In this document: positions 55,591 to 64,000 of the stretch, one piece after another
Numbering within the stretch: position 1 is the first letter of the stretch
Layout: every line of letters starts with the position of its first letter
From: Limnephilus marmoratus
Lineage: Eukaryota; Arthropoda; Insecta; Trichoptera; Limnephilidae
Assembly (NCBI GenBank): GCA_917880885.1
Contig: OU862910.1
Location: 50,149,285-50,213,284 of the forward strand
Length of the DNA: 64,000 nt
Direction of reading: 5' to 3'
Translations under genes and position numbers: made by a program
Notes under the pieces: model-generated
Databases searched by the model: none
The model's input: the letters and a program-made list of their open reading frames with translations, nothing else
Told to the model about the DNA's origin: nothing

Positions 55591-58500
55591 TTAAATATTG
55601 AGGCCATTTTTGTAAATAAATTTTGCTAACAAATAGTGAATTTCAGGAGAGTTGAGACTAAGAAGGCAGGGTACACTGGTAGGGAATTCAATTTTAAGTT
55701 TTAACAATTCAGGAATGAAGTTTGGAAATTGGTCATTGATAGGACACTCAAAAAAATTATGGTCTAAAGTATCCTCTGAACCACAATCACAATAAGGCGA
55801 ATTGACTATGTGGAATCTGGCGAGATGGCTAAGACAACAAGTATGACCTAAACGCATTCGAATAATGGAAGAGATGTATTTTTTAGGCATGGAAGTGTAT
55901 TTGTGAAACCAGGGCTTGACAGGAATAGAAGGTTGAATTAAAGAGTACTGGTGACCTTTTAACAGGGAGGATGATTTCCATTCAGAGGACCATTGGCGTT
56001 GTAACTTATTTTTTAAAATAGGAAAGTAGTCTCTAACAGGAATAGGAATACTACTTAATGGACCATGAACAATAGATTCCTTAGCAATAGAATCAGCCTT
56101 TTCATTTCCAACAATACCAAGGTGTCCTGGGATCCAGGCCAAGACCACTGACACGTGAGCCAGCGACAAGGAATGCAGGAGGTCTCTATAGAGCACGTCA
56201 AAGAGTCGCTATTGGAATTGAGACGGGATGCGCTTATTTTTTGTAATGAGCTAAGTGAATCTGAAAGGATGAGGGCATTTCTAATGTTGAGAGATTTGAT
56301 GAGACGTAAAGCTTCTATGATAGCTATACATTCAGCAGAGAAAATGGAACACTCTTTGGGAAGTCTGTGTGGGAAACACAACTTCCTGTGAGGTGCATAG
56401 ACACTGGCCCCACAATGGGAGTCCGAACTGAGTTTGGAACCATCTGTGAAAATTTTTATATAATTTGGCCAGTTATTTTCAATAATTTTGTTGAATTCTG
56501 CGTTATTGGATTGAACTGAGTTTTTAATATTTTTTTTACATATTCCTATAAATTGGTGCACCTTTGGATAGAAAGTAAGACTTTCATAGGGATAAGAGTA
56601 TAAGGGGAGAGATTCATTGCGATAGGAGTTTGTGGAAACATTCAGGAAAGTGTTGAAGCAATTATAGAGAAGGGGAGGGGAATGTTTTTTCCAAAATGGA
56701 TTCAAATTAACCTCATACTTTAACGATTGAAGTTTGGGAATCAAGGGATGAGAAGTTATTGAGCATGTATTGAAAATATATTTTTCTGCCAGGCATCGCC
56801 TTCTTATATTTAAGGGAGGCTCGCAGCATTCAACTTGCATTGCGTTGATTGGGGAAGATTTCATGGCTCCTAAGATAAGGCGAAGAGATTTTGACTGAAT
56901 TTTATCTAATTTAAGCGAATTTGAAGTGGACATTGGATCAAACAGACAAGATCCATAATCAAGATGACTTCGGATGAGAGCATTGTACAGAAGTTTTAAA
57001 GATGATGGGTGTGATCCCCACCACACTCCGGACAGAAATCTAAGGGGATTGATGTTGCTTTCACATTTCATGATGACATGATTTATGTGAGAATTCCAAG
57101 TAAGCTTTGAGTCTAAAAACATTCCCAGGAACTTAACTTCTTTAGAGATAGGGATGATTTCATCGCCAAATCTCACCTGAATTTCTGGGAGCTTTCGACG
57201 ACGAGTGAAGATGACAACTTTGCTTTTGGAGGGGAAAGTTCAAGGCCATTAATATTTAACCACGCCAAGAGTTTTCTAAGAGCATTGTTGATTGCTGATG
57301 CTGCAATAAAAATATTACGGGATATTTTGTAGAAAGTCAAGTCATCAGCATATTGGAGTATGTTGCACAAGAATTGAATAGATTTTTCTAGATCATATGT
57401 GTAAATATTGTACAGGATCGGGCTTAAGACTGACCCTTGCGGGAGACCTTTGAATATGTGTCTAATGTGGGGAGGGGATTCAGACCCATCTACAAAAATA
57501 GTTCTCTGGAAGAGCAAATTGACAATGAATTTTACCAATTTAGGCGGAATACCTATTGCCAGTAACTTTTCTTTCAGGATGGGGATATGAACATTGTCAT
57601 ATGCTCCACAGATGTCTAAAAACACTGCAATGCAATATTCATTTTTAGATAATGCTAATTTGATATCTGTAACAAGAGAAGAAAGGTTGTCAAGGGTACT
57701 TTTACCCTTTCTAAATCCAAACTGGGAAGGGGAAAGAATTTGATTTTTTTCTACGAACCAGTCCAATCTATTCTTAATCATTCTTCCAGATACTTTGCAA
57801 AGAGTAGAAGAGAGGGCGATAGGTCTATAGCTCGAACCTATACTTGGATCTTTGCCACTTTTGCAAATGGGAATGATATTTTGAATTTTCCAGTCTGGGG
57901 GAATAATACCAGAATCCAGAAAGACATTGATGAGAGAGAGAAAGTAGGTTAGAGAATTGTCATCAGAATGACGGATGAATATATTCAGGATTTCGTCCTT
58001 GCCAGGAGCTGAGTCATTGAGGATTTCAATGGCTCTTTTTAACTCATCAAAAGAAAATGGAGCATCTAACCATGAAGAAGATTTTAATGTGAAAGGCAAA
58101 GAAGGGAGTTCATCAAAATTAGGGACATAAGGGGGAGCTATTTTATTAATAAAGTCATCAATCCAAATAGCAGAATTACGAGATGGCTTTGGCAGGGAAA
58201 AGGAAGATCTAAACCTGCGAATCATGGACCAAACCTCCCCCGCTGGAGTAGCAGGGGATATATTGGTAAGTACAGAAATTACGCCAGCTGTTTTTTTTTT
58301 TGAAACGGAATGTGCGTTTAGCAACAGCTTGGGCATTCTTGGCTGAGATGTAATTATCCATAGTCATTTGTTGGCAGTATGTCTTATTGGCCGCTTTTCT
58401 CTCCTTCAGCACTCTAAGGCATTCCTCATCCCACCAAGGGGGAGGGCGAGACTTCGAGCCTACAGGAGATGATTTGGGGATAGACTTGTCAGCCGATTTT

Positions 58501-59315
58501 AGTATGGAATCAGTCCAAGATTTATAAGAGGAGGTGCAATTATCAGAAGAAGGGGAAGGCAGGGAGAGGGAAAGATCCTGGATTGAGTCTCTGAAGCGGG
58601 ACCAATCGGCTTTTTTTGTAATAAATTTGGGCTTACTTTTAAATTGATTGGTATCCAACCGTTGAGCCAAATTCAAAATAATGGGATAGTGGTCACTGCC
58701 GCAGGGGTCTGAAGTAATTCGCCAGGAGATTAGTGGATAGATACTCGGTGAACAGAGGGATATGTCCACCGCACTAGGATTCTGTCCAGGGTGACTAAAC
58801 CTTGTTGAGGATCCGTCATTTAGGAGACAGATGTTCAAGGAGTCCAAAAGGTCAATTAATTTAATACCTGAGGGATCTGAGGAAGAAGAACCCCAGAGTG
58901 AGGAGTGGGCATTAAAGTCACCCAAAATGACCAAGGGAGAAGATATTTTGCTAAGCATGTGGACCCACAGTGGAAGGTCAAATGGGGTAGAAGGAGGAAT
59001 ATAGAGAGATACAAAAGTTATATTAGAGACAGTGGCTGCCACTAATTGGAAGGGTGAATTTGGGGGTTTAATGGAAATAGGGGAGAAGGGGAGAGAGTTT
59101 TTGATGAAAAGGGCTGCACCACTCTTCCCATCAATGCGGTCGTCCCGCAGACATTGATAGCCACTCACCTTGAAGAGTTGAGATGGCTTGAACCAAGTCT
59201 CAGAGACGGCTGCAATCGATATGGAGTGAAAATGTAGAAGGCGGATGAGGTCATCCTTATTGGAGGTGACGCTTCTACAATTCCACTGCAGAATTGCTGC
59301 TATTAGGGCAGCCAT
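55591..59315 (-). pseudogene. LINE ORF2: endonuclease, reverse transcriptase, RNase H (three frameshifts)
   Basis: The ATG at 59315 (MAALIAAILQWNCRSV) opens an APE-type endonuclease (LGDFNAHSSLWG, GSDHYPI). A frameshift in an A run near 58295 leads to the reverse-transcriptase domain (GSSYRPIALSSTLCKV, GLPQGSVLSPILYNIY, LQYADDLTFYK). A second shift near 57225 leads to the thumb and RNase H (KIFTDGSKLSSD, SAECIAIIEALRL, LSDSLSSLQ). A third near 56200 leads to WIPGHLGIVGNEKADS and a CCHC-like end (CDCGSEDTLDHNFFEC). RNase H after the reverse transcriptase is characteristic of the I clade. It copies LINE RNA at the target site; this copy is inactive as read, though only three single-base shifts separate it from an open frame. 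Confidence 0.8.
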
Positions 59316-60666
59316 TGGGAAGAAGAGAATACAAGGAGGAGAGTAATGAGGCAGCGTTGGACGGTAGAGAATTATTATTGTTAATAACAGAGATAAGTAA
59401 CATGAGGAGAGTTTGGATAAAAGAAAAATTGTCATTAGAAGTATTGTTGTTTATGGAATTTGCATTTAGATCAGGATTGAAAGCACTGCTGTTAGTTGAA
59501 TTGGAGTTAGAAAAGAGGGATTTTTGAGGAAATAGAGAGCTGTTGTTACCATTTGGGAACAAGAGTTGGGAGTTATGGCCTAATTGATCAAATCCAGGTG
59601 TATTAATTGGACGAGAAGCTTGTTTTGTCATTACAGTCTTCCTGTAAGACAAGTTTGAAGGAGCACTAATTTGGGGTTGAGAGGCAACTTCAGCGAAAGA
59701 TTTTTTAGAAGGAGCTATTAATTTGGAGGCATAGAAGTACGAAACGCTATTGGAGGCCATATAACTTTTTATGTTTTTTTGGCGAGAAAGTTCGGGGCAG
59801 GATGGATGAGTGGCTGTGTGCGAGCCTGAACAATTGACGCAAGAGGGGGAATTGGAAGGGGAAGGGCATTGGTCTGCTAGATGGTTTTCTGCGCATTTAA
59901 AGCAGCGGGGAGAAGAGCGGCACGATTGTTTGGAATGGCCAAACCGACAACAATTGAAACATTGGATTGTCGGGTATGAATAAATTTCCACCGGGAGAGA
60001 GTTGTGGAATAAATAAACGTGAGAGGGAAGGGACTGTCCTTCAAATGTCAGAACTACAGTTTGAGAGGGTTTCCAAACTACAGCCTCTGGCGATTTATCT
60101 TTAAAATTAAGACGCCTAGTCTTAATAACTTTTCCCGAAGATGCTGGAATAATCAGTTCCGAGATAAGCTCTTCTTCAGATAGGTCTACAGGAATACCTC
60201 TAACGAGACCCAAGCGAGAGATATTGAAAGAAGGGATATAGGCCTTAAATTTTTTTGCAGAGAGGGAGTCGATAGAATTTATGAATTTATTGGCATTCAA
60301 CGCGGATGAGAACTCAACACAAATGCGATATCTGCCCTCTGATCGGATACCACCTGGGGAAATGCCAAGTGGTTTTTTCCCGATGAATTTACCAAATTCA
60401 AGGGGATGTAAGGAATGGCCAGGAGAGTTGTTTTGAACATAAACTATGAAGGGAGCTTTTGCTGAAGTCGGATACAAGGAAGGATGAGAAGCTACAGGAA
60501 CTGAGACCTGTGAGGAATCTGATTTTGGAAGGTCGCAAACTTTCCTCTTTTTTGGAGTAGAAGATGGAACTTGAAGGGCTGTTATTTCTACCTCACTACC
60601 AATGTCAAAATTTGAAGGGTCAGGGGGAGCGGGATCAGGAGGTTTCTTCCCCATGGCAAAGGCCAT
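59275..60666 (-). CDS. LINE ORF1 (gag-like, three zinc knuckles)
   Basis: From the ATG at 60666 (MAFAMGKKPPDPAPP) the frame is open for 463 aa. After a Pro-rich N-terminus and an RRM-like middle (GIRSEGRYRICVEFSS, GLVRGIPVDLSEEE) come three cysteine knuckles, CFNCCRFGHSKQSC, CFKCAENHLADQC and CVNCSGSHTATHPSC, then an Asn/Ser-rich tail. ORF1 proteins bind LINE RNA and chaperone it. The 3' end overlaps the ORF2 start by about 40 bases. A second Met at 60654 is an alternative start. The frame is intact. Confidence 0.8.
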   Translation of the reverse strand: MAFAMGKKPPDPAPPDPSNFDIGSEVEITALQVPSSTPKKRKVCDLPKSDSSQVSVPVASHPSLYPTSAKAPFIVYVQNNSPGHSLHPLEFGKFIGKKPLGISPGGIRSEGRYRICVEFSSALNANKFINSIDSLSAKKFKAYIPSFNISRLGLVRGIPVDLSEEELISELIIPASSGKVIKTRRLNFKDKSPEAVVWKPSQTVVLTFEGQSLPSHVYLFHNSLPVEIYSYPTIQCFNCCRFGHSKQSCRSSPRCFKCAENHLADQCPSPSNSPSCVNCSGSHTATHPSCPELSRQKNIKSYMASNSVSYFYASKLIAPSKKSFAEVASQPQISAPSNLSYRKTVMTKQASRPINTPGFDQLGHNSQLLFPNGNNSSLFPQKSLFSNSNSTNSSAFNPDLNANSINNNTSNDNFSFIQTLLMLLISVINNNNSLPSNAASLLSSLYSLLPNGCPNSSNSAVEL

Positions 60667-60969
60667 TGGGGCAAAAGGATATAAAACAAAAATAAAATAA
60701 CACTTACTGGACTTGGTCAGCAATAAACGAACTCAAAAGAGGACAAAAAAACTAAAAATATAACTGACTAAATGCCAAAAATTCGATTTTTCGTATTAAA
60801 ACGAAAAAAAACGCAACAGTGTTTTTCAACTGTCAAAATTCGAATGTGGCCATAAATTAATAACTTGTGGCCTGTAATATTTTTTGGGCGTAGACAACCT
60901 ACAGACAAAAAACATTACGATGAGTGGTGATTTATATACACATATTTGACAAACTGTACAATAGCATTA

Positions 60970-61128
60970 CCCACACGCACACTTCGGAGCGACTGAGTCC
61001 CGCACCACTTCAGGCCGCCGCGCAGAAAAGTCTCACAGTGAACTGCGCTGTAAACCAATCGGTCTTTACTTTTCTGCGCGCGGCCTAAAGATGCGCGGGA
61101 CTCGATCGCTCCGAAGTGTGCGTGTGGG
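60970..61128. mobile_element. Foldback MITE, 159 bp
   Basis: CCCACACGCACACTTCGGAG and its inverse CTCCGAAGTGTGCGTGTGGG form the ends; inner words CAGGCCGCCGCGCAGAAAAG / CTTTTCTGCGCGCGGCCT also pair. Related to 25690-25841. Confidence 0.65.
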
Positions 61129-61393
61129 AGGCGCTAATATCTATGCAGTCGATCCATTTATTTATGGTTAGATCTGTCAAATGTCAAATAAATACAGAAA
61201 GAATATGCTTGGTATTAGTTGATTAGTTCATTGATATGCTTATTTATGTCAGCATAAATAAACCCTGGGATTGGTATATTTATGAAACCCAGTAAACCAT
61301 GACTGGTTTATTTATGCAGTAAACCAATGCCAATTGAACTCAAGTTTTAAAGGATTGGTTTATTTATGGGTTTTAGAATAGAAATCTTTCAAA

Positions 61394-61800
61394 ATGTGCG
61401 ATTATTTCATTAAATATGAATCTGCACCAAGTCACGGTATTTGTCAATGCTGTTTATCGAATAGTAATCTTAGGAGTATGACGGATAATTTTACTTTTGA
61501 AGACAATATAGAAGTTTATTCAGAGATGTTGGCGAAATGTTTCGCCATAAAGGTAAGACCATGGTAAATATACAGTTATTTATTATATACACGTTAATCG
61601 CATTCAATCACAATTATTACAACACTATAAATTATTATTATTTCAGTTTCCAGATGATGAAAGTGTCAGTTACTTTATATGCGACCTTTGCGTACTAAGA
61701 TTGAGAGACAGCTATAACTTTCGAAATCAAGTTGATAGAGTACAATCTAAATTTAAAAAGAAACAAGATGAAGATTCCACAGTGGATACTTCATTAACAG
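61394..61800 (+). CDS. ZAD zinc-finger protein, first two exons (partial)
   Basis: Exon 1, 61394-61552: MCDYFIKYESAPSHG, then ICQCCLSNSNLRSMTDN and EVYSEMLAKCFAIK. Exon 2, 61647-61800: FPDDESVSYFICDLCVLRL, RDSYNFRNQVDRVQSKF and DTSLTG. Together they supply the four zinc-binding cysteine positions of a ZAD domain (CQCC and CDLC). Splice phases (0, then 1) equal those of the ZAD gene at 49489-47955, and the CQCC to CF block is clearly similar, so the two are paralogs. The donor after 61800 is GTTTGT. The C2H2 fingers are expected in exons beyond 64000; none is visible inside the window, where the following intron contains mobile elements. Confidence 0.75.
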
Positions 61801-61875
61801 GTTTGTTGTTTTCAGGCCTCCAAATAAATATAAAGGGTAAAATTTTACAGACTACCACACTAATAGATTTATTTA

Positions 61876-62316
61876 AAACTAGCGAATTCCCGGCATGCGT
61901 TACAATTGCCACTTAATAAATAAATTGTTTCTCCGTGCGAGTCCTTTTCCATTCTTCCAGTTACCCTTTCAGTTGAGTTAGTTAGCCTCCTCTTCCTCTA
62001 CCACGTCCCCTTTCCTTCATACGATCCCACACCGCCTTCCCTCTTCCCTCTCCCGTCTTCCTCCGTCTTCCCCCGTCCCGCGAATCCCCCTCCCGTTCCC
62101 CTCCCCCTCTCAGGTTACGTCCCAACGATGAATGGTTAGCAATGCATAATTTCATGATGCCAGAGCTCTCTATTGTATATAGACCATCGCGGGCATGCGC
62201 ACATCAAATCTCCAAAGTTTCATCGCAATCGGATGAATGGTTTAGCAATGCATAGACAACTCACATACATACATGAAGCAAGCATTTTTTGATTTTTATA
62301 TATATATGTATAGATA
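61876..62316 (+). mobile_element. GATA-tailed retroelement, copy 2
   Basis: ACTAGCGAATTCCCGGCATG, C/T-rich tract, CATCGCAATCGGATGAATGG, ACTCACATACATACATG and a TATGTATAGATA tail; it lies in the intron of the ZAD gene. Confidence 0.5.
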
Positions 62317-62501
62317 ACACAATTCACGGGTCGGTAAGGAATTGGCAAAAACTGAGTGCTGTTAGGATGCGGTATGAGCCAACCGATCCATATATTTGTA
62401 TTGGGGCCTGCAAACGAGACAGGGGTCATCTGGAGTATGCAGTGGTGGTTTCAGCGGATGCTCACATATATCACATAACAAACTTCTAATTATCATATTT
62501 G

Positions 62502-62745
62502 TCAATAATATTTATTGCAAACGGGTTTCCTCCAGTACAATTTTTTCCACTTTTTCGACGATGTCTGATGTGGTGGCCTCACCTCCCGACCATGTTTAAA
62601 AAGACCATGCCACTTGTAAATCATTGATTTACTAGGGCAGTATTCCCCATAAACGGTTTGCATTTCATTCAAAATGGTCTGAGTGTTCTTTCCTTGCTTG
62701 GTAAGGAATTTTATCACAGCACGGTGTTCAATTTTCTCCATGGTT
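62502..62745 (-). pseudogene. Mariner transposase N-terminal fragment
   Basis: The minus strand from about 62742 reads MEKIEHRAVIKFLTKQGK, NTQTILNEMQTVYGEYCPS and KSMIYKWHGLFKHGRE, the helix-turn-helix start of mariner transposases (two HTH motifs, ...Y.W...F..GR). It then loses frame. The DDD catalytic core is absent, so it is a deleted relic. Confidence 0.7.
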
Positions 62746-63060
62746 TCAGTTTTCTTCCGGATTGACTTGTTTAGCAGGTGAATATTCGTAAACGAATGAC
62801 TCAATAGGGCTGAAACTTAATTTATATACTAATGATGAGTCACCAATTAGTATGACACTAAACGAGCGCCCCTATCCCCCCTCCATCCCCTCCATTCCAC
62901 GAACTTTTGGACCTCCCCTCGTATATATATATATATAGTTATGTGAAATTGAACCATAATAAAATTTTATTAGTTACATTTTACAAATAATAAAAGAAAA
63001 AATTATTAAATAACATTTTCATAAAAAGAAAATTAGGGGTAGGTATATTTATTTTTTCGA

Positions 63061-63352
63061 GGTTTTTTTTTTTATTTTTATTTATTTGACTTTCACCCTA
63101 AGGGTGATCTTGGCCATTTCTTAAAGATAGTTACATATTTTAAAAACTATTTACATTTTCAGTTTTTTTTTAAATTAGTGACTTTATCAGTTTTTTAAAA
63201 TTAGTTACATTTTCAGTTTTTTACATGGAATAGATCAATTATATTAGCAAATATAGACAATGGTCCAAGACAAATATTCATATCATTATACAAGTTGTAC
63301 AGACTTGGTAAAGAGTAATTACAAAATTGTAGAGTAGGAAGATGTACAGAAG
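63061..63352 (-). mobile_element. 5'-truncated copy of the I-clade LINE
   Basis: The T run at 63065, CTTTCACCCTAAGGGTG, ATCTTGGCCATTTC and GTAGAGTAGGAAGATGTACAG correspond to the 3' UTR of the LINE at 53446-53770. Lies in the intron of the right-hand ZAD gene. Confidence 0.65.
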
Positions 63353-63739
63353 TGTGGGCCGCAACACACTTTCCACACTTATTCCACGGTTCATGAAGTG
63401 TCATTTCATACATTCTTTAAACGGCTGTATCTCCCTCAATTTTGCCGAGCGCGCCTTAATTTCTTTTTTATTCAACTTTTCCACACTTTTCCCATCTAGA
63501 AAGTGCATTTTTATTAAAATCCTCCACATTTGGCGGGATCTGCATTTCACCCAATATTATTGTTTTTAGGTTCCCCGAAGCGATCGAAAAATGATTAAAA
63601 AATATTTTTGTGAATTATTCCCAAATGGTAGAGATGAAAGAGTTACAATTACAAAATTCACAATAACAATTTATTTACTGTTAAAGCAGTTACATTATTA
63701 AAAATTGCAATCATAACTATTACAGAATTAAATTGATCA

Positions 63740-64000
63740 ATTATTCCGGTGAAAATCACGTTTTGTTTCAATTTTTGGCATATTTTTCCTGGAGTTTATG
63801 GTTGTGGTAATAAGGTCTTCCCTGTTCCTCTTGCCACACACTTTCGAAGATGTTTCAGTCACAACCTTTACACAACGTTCTACAGATTGTGTAAGACAGG
63901 GGAACCTGTCAAAGTTGATTAAAATAAGGCTGACTTCTGAAGTTAGGTTAAGTTCTTCTAATTCTTCTACCATTACATCTTTCAAAATGGGAAGATACGT
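63740..64000 (-). other. C-terminal open frame at the window edge, unidentified
   Basis: The minus strand is open from the edge to a stop near 63738: KDVMVEELEELNLTSEVS, LILINFDRFPCLTQSVERC and INSRKNMPKIETKRDF. The tone (basic tail, SRKxMPK) suggests the end of a transposon-encoded or low-copy protein, but I cannot name it. Confidence 0.3.

Larger units (their letters stand above)
53446..60844 (-). mobile_element. Full-length I-clade LINE
   Basis: TGTGGCCATAAATT at 53432-53445 and 60845-60858 is the target duplication. The minus-strand order is a 5' UTR of about 180 bp, ORF1, overlapping ORF2, a 3' UTR with tandem stem-loops (ACAGGTTCCCAAAAATAGG) and an A tail (T run at 53446-53461). Removing the foldback insertion leaves about 5.85 kb. 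A 5'-truncated copy of the 3' end is at 63061-63352. Confidence 0.85.
53206..61375. repeat. GGTTTATTTATG-rich host repeat split by the LINE
   Basis: Left flank 53206-53445 has ATAAATAAACCAATC and AATAAACCAATCCC; right flank 60859-61375 has the inverse GGATTGGTTTATTTATG, CTGGTTTATTTATGC and GGGATTGGTATATTTATG. The LINE appears to have inserted into an older inverted-repeat element. The outer limits are guesses. Confidence 0.35.

Noticed and set aside
56155..56391. Plus-strand gene inside the LINE
   Set aside because: Antisense shadow of the RNase H region of ORF2.

Overview
This is AT-rich nuclear DNA from an insect, most likely a moth or butterfly. The evidence is intron-split genes with GT-AG junctions, a deoxynucleoside kinase of the insect dNK type whose C-terminal part looks lepidopteran, ZAD zinc-finger genes (an arthropod family), TTAGG motifs, and a dense load of piggyBac-like, hAT, mariner-like, Harbinger-like, LINE and tRNA-derived SINE copies. 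The order-level call is an inference from protein resemblance; the class-level call is firm.

Host genes, left to right: the 5' end of ribophorin I (oligosaccharyltransferase subunit) on the minus strand, running off the left edge; a small three-exon gene for a secreted-then-anchored glycine-rich single-pass membrane protein (3442-4676, plus) with a duplicated candidate cassette exon; the complete eight-exon PDIA6/P5 protein disulfide isomerase gene (21359-9036, minus; 431 aa, ends KDEL); the complete four-exon deoxynucleoside kinase gene dNK (28370-40602, plus; 255 aa); a complete three-exon ZAD plus eight-C2H2-finger protein (49489-47955, minus; 451 aa); and the first two exons of a second ZAD gene (from 61394, plus), whose rest lies beyond the right edge. 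Ribophorin I and PDIA6 are both endoplasmic-reticulum glycoprotein-folding functions; the other genes show no obvious pathway link.

Most of the rest is mobile DNA, often nested. (1) dNK intron 1 holds a SINE split by an internally deleted piggyBac-like element, a second element with TTAA-like flanks directly after it, and a LINE fragment ending about 25 bp before exon 2. (2) dNK intron 2 holds a hAT copy with a GATA-tailed retroelement inside it, then a mariner-like MITE interrupted by a piggyBac-like element that itself carries two SINEs in opposite orientation. An uninterrupted copy of the MITE lies at 41091-41405. (3) dNK intron 3 holds a poly(A) retroposon with an internal VNTR, comparable in architecture to an SVA. 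(4) A hAT element with a perfect 8-bp target duplication spans 49710-53197 and carries two younger insertions. (5) A full-length I-clade LINE (53446-60844, minus) is bounded by a 14-bp target duplication. Its 3' UTR holds a foldback-like DNA element (53929-55473) bounded by a 9-bp duplication and filled with tandem units carrying TTAGG and TATAAAG motifs.

The strongest candidates for something undescribed are that foldback element, the two elements built from iterated TAGATATTAGT-type motifs (24670-25084 and 51468-51901), the VNTR retroposon, and the SINE family whose 3' end matches the end of a LINE in the same window. All coordinates were read by eye; target duplications and splice sites were checked base by base, whereas repeat-family limits are approximate.
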